Shown piece after piece: positions 1-8,064 of a stretch of DNA of 64,000 nt. Both the position numbers and the translations under genes were made by a program. The DNA is from Nocardioides daejeonensis (GTDB lineage: Bacteria > Actinomycetota > Actinomycetes > Propionibacteriales > Nocardioidaceae), in NCBI RefSeq assembly GCF_003194585.1, contig NZ_QHKZ01000006.1, positions 1 through 64,000 of the forward strand. Reading direction: 5' to 3'. The notes beneath the pieces were generated by a model. The model had not been told where the DNA came from, made no database searches, and saw nothing but the letters and a program-made list of their open reading frames with translations. Every line of letters begins with the position of its first letter. The stretch's first letter is position 1.

Positions 1-260
1 AAACAAACTAATTCGTCGACTATATATTGACACACTGTTGAGTTCTCAAGAATCACACACACCCACACCAACCAACCGCAAACCCGCGACCAGCGGCCCG
101 TGAGGCAACCCGACCAAACTTACCCGAACCGATCAACCCAGTCAAACTGAGCCTCACGACCGACCAAGCCAGCCGAAACCTCCGCCAGATACCCGACCCA
201 CACAGGAGCCAGCCACCCAACAGAAGAAGAATGTCATCTAGAGCCGGGCGACCCGCCCTT
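1..260 (-). promoter_or_regulatory. Leader of an rRNA operon running off the left edge
   Basis: Read on the minus strand, positions 50-27 give CTTGAGAACTCAACAGTGTG, the boxA-like element of actinobacterial 16S leaders and spacers. AT-rich sequence follows toward the edge. The next gene to the right is protein-coding, so this is more likely the leader upstream of 16S than the 16S-23S spacer. A short GC hairpin (CGCCC/GGGCG, 254-267) lies at its start. No protein-coding gene is supported in 1-405. Confidence 0.72.
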
Positions 261-298
261 CTGGGCGTTCCTCCCCGCCGCTCTCGGCGACAGGTGAA

Positions 299-328
299 AC
301 ATTAGGCGAACTTCGGGGAGAGTGCCAA
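299..328 (-). promoter_or_regulatory. Candidate rrn promoter
   Basis: On the minus strand TTGGCA (328-323) and TAATGT (304-299) are separated by 18 nt, close to the housekeeping sigma consensus. The pair lies between the upstream alkyltransferase-like gene and the rRNA leader. No other gene in this direction needs it. The assignment rests on the hexamers and position only. Confidence 0.55.
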
Positions 329-405
329 ATCGAACCGGCGTGACGGCGGCCACAGTGCTCGTCGCAGCCGCCTCCCTTGGCCTGCCTTCAGCACAAAGTG
401 CCTGG

Positions 406-750
406 TCAGAGGTGCTTTGAGGGTCTCTGGACGCTCGGCTCATGACCGGACTTCCGCAGGTCCACACGACCGCTGACGGTCAGCACCGTGCCTTCGTCGA
501 GGTGGTGCAGGCGCGCCTCGTCCTCATGTCCGCGAGGAAGGCCGCCGTCCGCACGCACCACGCGCCACCAGGCGACCGCGGCGCCGTACTGCGCCATGAC
601 CCGTCCGACCTGGCGCGCTCCGCCGATGCCGGTCACCTCCCGCGCGACCGCCGCGAGGTCGCCGTACGTCGTCGCGTGGCCCGGAGGGATCGACTCGACA
701 AGGGAGAGGACCGTCTCGACGTACTCCTCGTGGCTCGCCTTCACCGTCAC
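406..750 (-). CDS. Alkyltransferase-like protein (ATL, MGMT fold)
   Basis: A 114-residue protein with the MGMT DNA-binding fold, including IPPGHATTYGDLA and the helix-turn-helix region GGARQVGRVM. The methyl-acceptor motif PCHRV of true O6-alkylguanine transferases is replaced by AWWRV near residues 60-64, so the acceptor Cys is Trp. Family knowledge: such ATL proteins flip and bind O6-alkylguanine without repairing it, and hand the lesion to nucleotide excision repair. The GTG start at 750 is chosen because GGAGGGG sits just upstream; a TTG at 777 would add nine residues containing that ribosome-binding site. It is divergent from the sulfatase gene. Confidence 0.85.
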   Translation of the reverse strand: MTVKASHEEYVETVLSLVESIPPGHATTYGDLAAVAREVTGIGGARQVGRVMAQYGAAVAWWRVVRADGGLPRGHEDEARLHHLDEGTVLTVSGRVDLRKSGHEPSVQRPSKHL

Positions 751-816
751 CGTCGCAACCCCTCCGTATGCTGGCAAGTCCTAGTCAGTGTCCCCGATCG
801 AACCAGAGGAACCCGC

Positions 817-2352
817 GTGCCGCAGCCCGTACTCCCCCGTCGTCGGTACCGGAGCCTCGGAGTGTGGGCGGTCAGCACCTTGATGCTCGCCGCGGGTCTC
901 CAGGGATGCAGCGACGACCCACTGCCCGGCGACCTCGGAGAGCGTCCGTCCGCCACCGCCGAGCTGCCGACGCCCCGCGCGGGTGCCGCCAACGTCGTGC
1001 TCATCACCGCCGACGACATGGACGTCGACGACGTCGCGCACATGCCCCATCTCCAACGGCTCGTCGCCGACCAGGGAGTCACCCTCAGCGACGGCCTCGC
1101 GCCCACGCCGATCTGCGTACCGGCCCGGGCCTCACTGCTCTCCGGGCAGTACGCCCACAACCACGGCGCGCTCACCATCGAAGGACGCAACGGCGGATTC
1201 AAGTCCTTCCGCGACGACGAGACGCTGCCTGTCTGGCTGCAGAGCGCCGGTTACGACACCCTCTTCGTAGGCAAGTACCTCAACGGGTACGGCGTTAAGC
1301 GGAAGACCTACGTGCCTCCGGGCTGGTCGGACTTCCGGGCGAGCATCGACTTCACGACGTACAGCTTCACGGACACCGAGTTCAACGCGAACGGACGCGT
1401 CGTCAAGCCGGAGGGCTACAGCTCCGATCTCATCGGAGAGATGACCGGCGAGATGCTGGCCGAGCGTCCCGACAAGGAGCGGCCCTTCTACCTCTGGGCC
1501 AACTACGTAGCACCCCACACCGGCGGCCCCGACGAGTCCGACGACCCCAAGGTGGTCTTCGGCGACGATCCCGACGCGCAGCTGTCGACGACGTATCCAG
1601 CGGAGCGCCATCGCAACAGCTTCAGCGACGAGGAACTGCCCGACGTGCCGGAGATGTGGCAGGGGCCTGACGACAGCAGGTGGTCGAGCGAACCTCATTC
1701 GGAGAACTACCACGCGGCGATGCGCGAGGTGAACCAGCAGCGCATCGAGTCCCTGCAGGCTGTCGACGAGGCCATCCGGGACACCGTCCGGTCACTCCGC
1801 GAGGAGGGAGAGCTCGACGACACCTACATCATCGTCACCTCCGACAACGGCTTCATGACCGGGCACAACAACAAGATGGGCAAGCTGCTCCCCTTCGACA
1901 ACTCACTGCGCATCCCCATCTTCATGCGCGGCCCCGGCCTTCCGAAGGGCGTGACGACCGACCTGGCCGTCACCAACCCCGACCTGGCCGTCACCATTGC
2001 CGCGATCGCAGGAGCGAAGCCCGCCCGGGCCGTCGACGGTGTCGACGTGCTCCCCTGGTTGGAGAAGGGTGAGACCGGACGGCGCGTGATCCCGATCGAA
2101 GGATGGCCGGTCGGCGGTGCCCGAGCCAAGGCCCGGATGTACTCGGGCATCCGCTACGGCGACCTCACCTATGTGAAGCCGCGCGGCGGCGACGCCGAGC
2201 TCTACGACCGACGGGTCGACCCGGGCGAGCTTCACAACGTCGCCGGCGACCCGGCGTACGCCGAGATCCTCGATCGGCTCGCCCAGTGGGACAAGCGCTA
2301 CCGCGACTGTGCAGGCGACAGCTGCCCCCGGGAGCTCGAACCCGCAGAGTGA
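817..2352 (+). CDS. Lipoprotein arylsulfatase-family hydrolase (type I sulfatase)
   Basis: A 511-residue sulfatase of the alkaline phosphatase superfamily. The N-terminus is a lipoprotein signal with lipobox LQGC (Cys about residue 31), so the enzyme should be anchored outside the membrane. Metal-binding ADDMD follows near residue 65. The sulfatase signature CVPAR (Cys about residue 100) is the site where Cys becomes formylglycine. A second metal site is likely in SDNG further on. The GTG start at 817 follows AGAGGA; frame upstream of it is uncharacteristic. The gene converges on the formylglycine-generating enzyme 16 nt downstream, which fits substrate and activator. The natural sulfate ester is unknown. 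Confidence 0.9.
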   Translation: MPQPVLPRRRYRSLGVWAVSTLMLAAGLQGCSDDPLPGDLGERPSATAELPTPRAGAANVVLITADDMDVDDVAHMPHLQRLVADQGVTLSDGLAPTPICVPARASLLSGQYAHNHGALTIEGRNGGFKSFRDDETLPVWLQSAGYDTLFVGKYLNGYGVKRKTYVPPGWSDFRASIDFTTYSFTDTEFNANGRVVKPEGYSSDLIGEMTGEMLAERPDKERPFYLWANYVAPHTGGPDESDDPKVVFGDDPDAQLSTTYPAERHRNSFSDEELPDVPEMWQGPDDSRWSSEPHSENYHAAMREVNQQRIESLQAVDEAIRDTVRSLREEGELDDTYIIVTSDNGFMTGHNNKMGKLLPFDNSLRIPIFMRGPGLPKGVTTDLAVTNPDLAVTIAAIAGAKPARAVDGVDVLPWLEKGETGRRVIPIEGWPVGGARAKARMYSGIRYGDLTYVKPRGGDAELYDRRVDPGELHNVAGDPAYAEILDRLAQWDKRYRDCAGDSCPRELEPAE

Positions 2353-2368
2353 GGGGCCGCGGGGAACG

Positions 2369-3313
2369 TCAGGCGTCGGAGGCGCAGCGGAAGCCGATGT
2401 TGGCGGCCGAGGAGTCCGGGGTGTTGTGCGAGCGGGCAGCCACGCGGTAGCGGTGACAGTAGGAGTCGTGGCAGAGGAACGAGCCACCCCGCAGCACCCG
2501 GCTCTCGCCCGTCTCCGGTCCGATCGGGTCCGCCTCCGGCGACCGGGTGTAGTAGTCGGCCGCGAACCAGTCGCTGCACCACTCCCAGACGTTGCCCGCC
2601 ATCTGGAAGAGCCCATAGCCGTTGGGCAGGAAGCTCTTCACCGGCGCGGTGGTGAGCCAGCCGTCGTCCTCGGTGTTGCGCGCCGGGAACTCGCCCTGCC
2701 AGATGTTGCACCGGTGCCGGCCGCCAGGCATCAGCTCGTCTCCCCACACGAAGCGGCTACCGACAAGACCACCGCGGGCGGCGTACTCCCACTCGGCCTC
2801 GGTAGGGAGCCTTCTCCCCGCCCAGGTGGCGTAGGCGGTCGCGTCCTCGTGGGAGAGGTGCACGACCGGGTGGTTGGAGCGAGCGCTCACGTCGCTGCTC
2901 GGCCCCTCGGGATGGCGCCAGTCGGCGCCGTCGACCATCAGCCACCACGGTGCGCCGGCCACAGCGCCGCGTACGGCACCGGGGTCGGCGAGCGCCAGGT
3001 GGAAGACCGCCGAGAAGCCCTCGCGCTCGGCGACGGTCCGGTATCCGGTCTCCTTGACGAAGGTCGAGAAGGCCGCGTTCGTCACGGCGACCGGGTCGAT
3101 CCGGAAGGGGCGCAGCTCGACGTCGTGCACGGGCGTCTCGCCATCGGCCGGGTAGCCCTCGTCGAGGTGGTCCCCCATCGCGAAGCGACCGCCGGGTACG
3201 AGCACCTGCGCAGGACCGCGCCGCCGACGTCGTGACGACACCGGCGGCGCGGCCACAGCCGAGCCAGCGGGACGGGAGGGCGAGCAGCACCCACCGCTCT
3301 CGTTGCCAGACAT
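2369..3313 (-). CDS. Formylglycine-generating enzyme (sulfatase activator)
   Basis: A 314-residue FGE-sulfatase domain protein. It has the usual order VPGGRFAMGD, LPTEAEWEYAARGG, MAGNVWEWC and the C-terminal RVLRGGSFLC. The two active-site cysteines lie in SFLCHDSYCHRYR (about residues 281 and 286). Family knowledge: aerobic FGE is copper-dependent and oxidises the Cys of a CxPxR sulfatase motif to formylglycine. Its substrate is presumably the convergent sulfatase, which carries CVPAR. The gene starts 6 nt after moeZ on the same strand, so it is probably co-transcribed and translationally coupled with moeZ. The ribosome-binding site is weak. Confidence 0.94.
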   Translation of the reverse strand: MSGNESGGCCSPSRPAGSAVAAPPVSSRRRRRGPAQVLVPGGRFAMGDHLDEGYPADGETPVHDVELRPFRIDPVAVTNAAFSTFVKETGYRTVAEREGFSAVFHLALADPGAVRGAVAGAPWWLMVDGADWRHPEGPSSDVSARSNHPVVHLSHEDATAYATWAGRRLPTEAEWEYAARGGLVGSRFVWGDELMPGGRHRCNIWQGEFPARNTEDDGWLTTAPVKSFLPNGYGLFQMAGNVWEWCSDWFAADYYTRSPEADPIGPETGESRVLRGGSFLCHDSYCHRYRVAARSHNTPDSSAANIGFRCASDA

Positions 3314-3319
3314 CGTGAG

Positions 3320-4537
3320 TCAGTAGGAAGGCTGGCTCGGGTCGATCTGGTTCACCCATGCCACCACGCCGCCGCCAACGTGCACGGCGTTGTCGTAGCC
3401 GGCGCCCTTGACGATCGCCAGGCACTCAGCCGAGCGCACGCCCGACTTGCAGTGCAGCACGATCTGCTTGTCCGAAGGAAGCTGCTCCAGCGCACTGCCG
3501 TTGAGGAAGTCGCCCTTCGGGATCAGCACGGCACCCGGGATCCGGTTGATCTCGAACTCGTTGGGCTCGCGCACGTCGACCAGCAGGAAGTCGGACTCGC
3601 CGTCCTCGCGCTGCTTGAGCATGGCTGCCAGGTCGTGCACCGAGATGGTCGAGCCGGCTGCCGCGTCGGCGGCCTCGGTCGACACCGCACCACAGAAGGA
3701 GTCGTAGTCGATCAGACCGGTGACCGTCGGGTTGTCACCGCACAACGCGCAGTTGGGGTCCTTGCGGACCTTGAGCTTGCGGTACTCCATCTCGAGTGCG
3801 TCATAGATCATCAGCTTCCCGACGAGCGGGTCGCCGATGCCGGCGAGCAGCTTGATGCCCTCATTGACCTGGATCGAGCCGATGGCCGCACAGAGCACAC
3901 CGAGCACACCGCCCTCGGCGCAGGAGGGGACCATCCCCGGCGGCGGCGGCTCCGGGTAGAGGCAGCGGTAGCACGGCGCCTCGGCGGAGTTGCCCTCCGT
4001 GTCGACAGCGTGCGGCCAGAAGACGGAGGCCTGGCCATCGAAGCGATAGATCGAGCCCCACACGTAGGGGATCTTCAGGAAGTAGGCAGCGTCGTTGACC
4101 ATGTAGCGGGTCGCGAAGTTGTCGGTGCCGTCGAGGATCAGGTCGTAGCCCTCGAAGACCGAGAGGACGTTGTCGTTGTCGAGGCGTCCTTCGTGCAGCA
4201 CGACGTTGACCAGCGGGTTGATCTCCAGGATCGAGTCACGCGCCGACTCCGCCTTGGAGCGCCCGATGTCGGACTGCCCGTGGATCACCTGGCGCTGCAG
4301 GTTCGACTCGTCGACCTCGTCGAACTCCGCGATGCCGATCGTTCCGACGCCTGCGGCCGCCAGGTAGAGGAGGGCGGGTGAGCCGAGGCCGCCGGCCCCG
4401 ATCACCAGGACCTTGGCGTTCTTCAGCCGCTTCTGGCCGGCCATCCCCACGTCGGGGATGATCAGGTGGCGGCTGTAGCGACGCACCTCGTCGATGGTCA
4501 GCTCGTCCGCGGGCTCCACGAGCGCTGGGAAAGACAC
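3320..4537 (-). CDS. moeZ: MoeZ: adenylyltransferase/sulfurtransferase
   Basis: A 405-residue ThiF/MoeB-type E1-like enzyme fused to a rhodanese domain. The N-terminal half carries the nucleotide loop GAGGLGSP and zinc cysteines in CYRC and CALC. The C-terminal rhodanese has its active Cys in LHCKSGVRS (about residue 363). Family knowledge: it adenylates the C-terminal glycine of small sulfur carriers such as MoaD, ThiS or CysO and then thiocarboxylates it. No carrier gene lies nearby. The GTG start at 4537 follows GGAG. In M. tuberculosis moeZ sits at the same place relative to the TetR/DUF3107 genes. Confidence 0.94.
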   Translation of the reverse strand: MSFPALVEPADELTIDEVRRYSRHLIIPDVGMAGQKRLKNAKVLVIGAGGLGSPALLYLAAAGVGTIGIAEFDEVDESNLQRQVIHGQSDIGRSKAESARDSILEINPLVNVVLHEGRLDNDNVLSVFEGYDLILDGTDNFATRYMVNDAAYFLKIPYVWGSIYRFDGQASVFWPHAVDTEGNSAEAPCYRCLYPEPPPPGMVPSCAEGGVLGVLCAAIGSIQVNEGIKLLAGIGDPLVGKLMIYDALEMEYRKLKVRKDPNCALCGDNPTVTGLIDYDSFCGAVSTEAADAAAGSTISVHDLAAMLKQREDGESDFLLVDVREPNEFEINRIPGAVLIPKGDFLNGSALEQLPSDKQIVLHCKSGVRSAECLAIVKGAGYDNAVHVGGGVVAWVNQIDPSQPSY

Positions 4538-4660
4538 GGGGGATCTCCTCGATCGGTTCCTTCAGGGACGTCCCGTACAACACGGGGGTCGTCCTCCATG
4601 TTCCCCAGCCCGCCAAGGCGTGCCGACACCATCCCGTCATGCGGACGCTGCCGGCCTCCG

Positions 4661-4677
4661 GCAGCCTTGTAGGCTGC
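4661..4677 (+). promoter_or_regulatory. Inverted repeat over a -10 box upstream of tetR
   Basis: GCAGCC-TTGTA-GGCTGC is a 6-bp inverted repeat that overlaps TAGGCT (4670-4675), a candidate -10 for the TetR gene starting at 4719. A repressor bound here would block transcription. Autoregulation is typical of TetR genes, but no -35 is clear. Confidence 0.35.
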
Positions 4678-4718
4678 GGTGCGGCCGACAGATGATCGGC
4701 GCGGAGAGGGGCAGACGC

Positions 4719-5348
4719 GTGAGCGAGGAACCGGGACTGGTGGCGCCACGACCACGGGGCGGCCGGCTACCTCGACGTGCGCGCCGCGCCCAGTTGCTCG
4801 AGTCCGCGCTCGAGGTCTTCGTCGCGAACGGCTACCACGCCACCGGCATGGACGACATCGCCGACCGAGCGGGCGTCTCGAAGCCGGTGCTCTACCAGCA
4901 CTTCCCCGGCAAGCAGGAGCTGTACCTCGCGCTGCTGGAGACCTCCTGCGACGCGATCATCGCCAGCTGTCGGCGTGCCCTGGAGTCCACCGAGGACAAC
5001 AAACAGCGCGTGGCCGCCACGATGAGCGCCTTCTACGAGTACGTCGGCTCGGAGTCGGGCGCCTTCCGTCTGGTCTTCGAGTCGGACCTGACGAACGAGC
5101 CTGCCGTCCGTGCCCAGATCGACCGGGTGACGATCGACTGCGCGGAGATGATCACCGACGTCATCCGCGACGACACCGGGCTGCCGACCACCGCTGCCAA
5201 CCTGCTGGCCGTCTCCCTGGTGGGAATGGCCCAGGTCAGCGCTCGGTTCTGGACCGATGACCCGGGCGGACTGGGCCGCGACGAGGCGAGCGCCTTGGTC
5301 GCCGGCCTCGCCTGGCGCGGGATCGCCGGCTACCCCAAGCACGACTGA
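4719..5348 (+). CDS. TetR-family transcriptional regulator
   Basis: A 209-residue TetR repressor. The N-terminal helix-turn-helix spans about residues 20-65 (FVANGYHATGMDDIADRAGV, then KPVLYQHFPGKQELY). The C-terminal ligand domain is all-helical. The GTG start at 4719 follows GGAGAGGGG by 7 nt; an ATG at 4692 lacks such a site. It is divergent from moeZ and followed 42 nt later by DUF3107. The same order, as I recall it, surrounds Rv3208 in M. tuberculosis. Ligand and targets are not apparent. A palindrome overlapping its own -10 box suggests autorepression. Confidence 0.92.
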   Translation: MSEEPGLVAPRPRGGRLPRRARRAQLLESALEVFVANGYHATGMDDIADRAGVSKPVLYQHFPGKQELYLALLETSCDAIIASCRRALESTEDNKQRVAATMSAFYEYVGSESGAFRLVFESDLTNEPAVRAQIDRVTIDCAEMITDVIRDDTGLPTTAANLLAVSLVGMAQVSARFWTDDPGGLGRDEASALVAGLAWRGIAGYPKHD

Positions 5349-5390
5349 CGCATCCCGGAACGGGAGCGCCACGACAGGAAAGGAAGGCCC

Positions 5391-5612
5391 ATGGAGGTCA
5401 AGATCGGAATCCAGCAGGCGGCACGCGAGCTGGTCCTCGACGTGGACGAGAAGGCTGCCGATGTTCAGCGCCTGGTCGCCGAGGCGGTCGGCTCCGACGG
5501 CGTGCTGACCCTCACCGACGCCAAGGGGCGCACCGTCCTGGTGCCGGCCGGCCGTATCGCCTACGTGGAGATCGGCTCCGGCTCCGTGGGCCAGGTCGGC
5601 TTCCGCTCCTGA
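5391..5612 (+). CDS. DUF3107 family protein
   Basis: A 73-residue protein beginning MEVKIGIQQA and ending with the conserved VPAGRIAYVEIG stretch typical of DUF3107. The ATG follows AGGAAAGGAAGG. It matches the small TB9.4-like protein next to the TetR gene in mycobacteria. No function is established. It is soluble, has no cysteines, and is probably co-transcribed with tetR. Confidence 0.9.
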   Translation: MEVKIGIQQAARELVLDVDEKAADVQRLVAEAVGSDGVLTLTDAKGRTVLVPAGRIAYVEIGSGSVGQVGFRS

Positions 5613-5628
5613 GGTAGCGGCCCCGGCC

Positions 5629-5901
5629 ATGAAGCTGGACGACCTGCTCTTCGCGCTCGTCGGCGGCGTGCTCATCGGATGCGCTGCCCGGGCGCTGTGG
5701 CCGACGCTGGCGCTCTGGGCGGGGATCCTGCTCGCGACCGTGGGAATGATCGGCGGGACGATGATCTATCTCGACGTCCTCCAGTTCGCCGCGGAGACCC
5801 CGAACGTCGACTGGTGGCGGCACTTCTGGCAGCTCGGCACCGGCATCGCGCTGGTCAGCGCCGTTGCGGCGCTGACCAGACGCCTCCCGTTCCCCCGCTG
5901 A
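5629..5901 (+). CDS. Small three-helix membrane protein
   Basis: A 90-residue hydrophobic protein with probable membrane helices at about residues 6-24, 26-46 and 68-84 and a basic C-terminus (TRRLPFPR). GAGG lies about 12 nt before the ATG. It starts 16 nt after DUF3107 and likely shares its transcript. I do not recognise a family beyond its position, which matches the hypothetical gene downstream of DUF3107 in related genomes. It ends 29 nt before the convergent MFS gene. Confidence 0.75.
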   Translation: MKLDDLLFALVGGVLIGCAARALWPTLALWAGILLATVGMIGGTMIYLDVLQFAAETPNVDWWRHFWQLGTGIALVSAVAALTRRLPFPR

Positions 5902-5930
5902 TCGCCCCGGAACGTGTTGAATACGCGTTC

Positions 5931-7505
5931 TCAGGCGTCCTGCGGTGCCTCGGCCTGGTCCACCTTCGCGACCGTGGTGCGTAGTTCGGTGCGGGGCATC
6001 CGCCAGATCGCCAGGAACGTCACCACCGAGAAGACCGCGGCGATCACGAAGATCACCCCGATGTCGTCGCCGTAGGCGTGCCGGATCGCCTCCGCAGCCA
6101 ACGCAGGCATGTGCTCCAGGTCGAGGCCGCCTCCCTGGGCCACCTTGGCGGCCTCCTCGGGGCTGAGCCGTCCACTCACCACGAGCTCCTTGATGGAGGC
6201 CGACGAGGTGTCGGCCACCCGGTTGGTGAGCACGGCGCCCAGGGCGGCGATGCCGATCGTGCCGCCGAGCGACCGGAAGAAGCTGACCACGCCGCTCGCG
6301 GCACCGATGTCGGTCACGTCGACGGTGTTCTGCACGACCAGGACCAGGTTCTGCATCAGCGCCCCCTGCCCCAGCCCCATCAGCACCATGAAGAGGCTCA
6401 GGTGCCACATCGGGGTGGTGTGGGTGGTCGGGCCCATCAGCACGAGGCCGGCGAACAGCGCCACCGTGCCGACCAGCATGACCGGCTTCCAGTGGCCGGT
6501 GCGCGTGATGATCTGGCCAGATGCCGTCGCGCCGACGAGGGAGCCGAAGATCAACGGCAGCATGAGCAGCCCGGCCTCGGTCGGCGAGTAGGCCTGCGCG
6601 GTCTGGAAGAACTGGCTCAGGAAGACCGAGCTGCCGAACTGGGCGATGCCGACGGCGATGCTCGCGACGATCGCGAGCATGGTCGTGGTCTCCAGCAGGA
6701 TCCGCGGCGGCACCAGCGGCTCGGGGTGCTTGCGCTCCACCAGGACCGCGGCCACCAGCGCCACCAGGCTGCCCCCCAGGAAGAGCGCGGTCTCGGTGGA
6801 GAGCCAGTCGTAGTTCTGACCGGCGAACGAGACCCAGACCAGCGGGAGCGAGGCGGCGACCGAGATGAAGACCGCGCCCCACCAGTCGATCTGCACACGG
6901 CGGCGTACGGTCTCGAGGTGCAGGAACTTCTGCAGCACGGCCAGGCCCGCGATCGAGATCGGCACCGCGGCGAAGAAGCACCAGCGCCAGCCGGCGAGGT
7001 CCACCAGGACGCCACCGAGCAACGGGCCGGAGACCGTCGCGACCGCCATCACCCCGGCCATGTAGCCGGAGTACCGACCGCGTTGACGCGGCGGGATGAT
7101 CGTGCCGAGGATCGCCTGGCTCAACGCCATGAGGCCGCCCACGCCGAGGCCCTGGAGGGCACGTGCGGCGAGAAGCTGCGGAACGCTGTGCACCAGTCCG
7201 GCGGCGAGCGAGCCGAGCAGGAAGATCAGGCCGGAGAGCTGGACCAGCAGCTTCTTGTCGAACAGGTCTGCCAGCTTCGACCAGATCGGGCTGGAGACCG
7301 TCATGGCGAGCAGGGTGGCGGTGACCACCCAGGTGTACTGGGTCTGCGAGCCGTCGAGGTCGGCGATGATCGTCGGCAGCGCGGTGCTCACGATCGTGGA
7401 GCTGAGCATGGCGACGAAGAGCATCGCCAGCAGGCCGGCGAGCACTTCGAGGATCTCCCGATGGCTCAGCGCGTTGGGTTCGGTGGACGAGGAGGTCTGT
7501 GTCAT
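5931..7505 (-). CDS. MFS drug efflux transporter, EmrB/QacA (DHA2) family
   Basis: A 524-residue permease with the 14-helix pattern of DHA2 proton antiporters. Conserved pieces include STIVSTALPTI in the first helix, the loop motif WSKLADLFDKK and motif C-like GPLLGGVLV. The N-terminal 20 residues are polar and the last 30 are acidic and cytosolic. The start codon overlaps the stop of the upstream marR by 4 nt (ATGA), so the two are translated together. MarR probably controls efflux through the operator upstream of marR. Substrates cannot be deduced. Confidence 0.93.
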   Translation of the reverse strand: MTQTSSSTEPNALSHREILEVLAGLLAMLFVAMLSSTIVSTALPTIIADLDGSQTQYTWVVTATLLAMTVSSPIWSKLADLFDKKLLVQLSGLIFLLGSLAAGLVHSVPQLLAARALQGLGVGGLMALSQAILGTIIPPRQRGRYSGYMAGVMAVATVSGPLLGGVLVDLAGWRWCFFAAVPISIAGLAVLQKFLHLETVRRRVQIDWWGAVFISVAASLPLVWVSFAGQNYDWLSTETALFLGGSLVALVAAVLVERKHPEPLVPPRILLETTTMLAIVASIAVGIAQFGSSVFLSQFFQTAQAYSPTEAGLLMLPLIFGSLVGATASGQIITRTGHWKPVMLVGTVALFAGLVLMGPTTHTTPMWHLSLFMVLMGLGQGALMQNLVLVVQNTVDVTDIGAASGVVSFFRSLGGTIGIAALGAVLTNRVADTSSASIKELVVSGRLSPEEAAKVAQGGGLDLEHMPALAAEAIRHAYGDDIGVIFVIAAVFSVVTFLAIWRMPRTELRTTVAKVDQAEAPQDA

Positions 7506-7987
7506 GAAGCGGTGCCTTCGAGCTCAGTGCTGGGAGTACAGGGGTTCAGGGAGCCGTGCAGCTCCTCGAGGATCCGGGCGGTTTCCGCGATGTGCGCGTC
7601 GTCCCAGCCCTCGAGGCGGTCGGCCAGGAAGGCCACGAATCCGGCGAGCAGCTCGGCCAGCCGAGCGCGACCGGCCTCGGTGATGTCGAGCAGGTCCGCA
7701 CGCCCGTCGGCCGGATCCGTACGCCGGGTCACCAGCCCCTCGGCCACCAGGGACGTGAGCTGCCGGCTCACCACGGACGGCCCGACCCCGAGCCGGTCGG
7801 CGACCGCGCCCGGGCGCTGCGCGCCGTGCTCGACGAGCTGACGCAGGAGGGCGACGTCGGAGCGACGCAACCCCTCGACCCGGACCACCTCGCGATGGGC
7901 GAGGGAGCGGATCCCTCGCGTCAGGGAGAAGAGTGCAGTGGTCAGCTCCTCGATCGCGGCATCACGCGTCGACAATTGATTGACCAT
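7502..7987 (-). CDS. MarR-family regulator of the adjacent efflux pump
   Basis: A 161-residue winged-helix MarR protein, with the recognition helix around VGPSVVSRQLTSLVAEGLV and the wing RRTDPADGRADLLDIT. The ATG at 7987 is preferred over an upstream in-frame TTG at 8008, because the region between them holds the operator and promoter. The stop overlaps the MFS start by 4 nt. Family knowledge: MarR dimers bind palindromes in their own promoters and release on binding phenolic or drug ligands. The palindrome just upstream fits that arrangement. Confidence 0.93.
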   Translation of the reverse strand: MVNQLSTRDAAIEELTTALFSLTRGIRSLAHREVVRVEGLRRSDVALLRQLVEHGAQRPGAVADRLGVGPSVVSRQLTSLVAEGLVTRRTDPADGRADLLDITEAGRARLAELLAGFVAFLADRLEGWDDAHIAETARILEELHGSLNPCTPSTELEGTAS

Positions 7988-8024
7988 GGCAATGATTTCA
8001 TCACGCAATCATTGCCTATGTCAA
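7988..8024 (-). promoter_or_regulatory. MarR operator and promoter
   Basis: A perfect 9-bp inverted repeat, GGCAATGAT-N11-ATCATTGCC, occupies 7988-8016 directly before the marR ATG. On the minus strand TTGACA (8024-8019) serves as -35, with a weak TGAAAT-like -10 about 18 nt on. Transcription would then begin within a few bases of the ATG, giving a nearly leaderless mRNA. The operator covers the -10 and start point, so binding would block polymerase. Confidence 0.7.
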
Positions 8025-8064
8025 AGAGATGCCGGGCGATGCTGATCACATCGCCTCACGGCGC

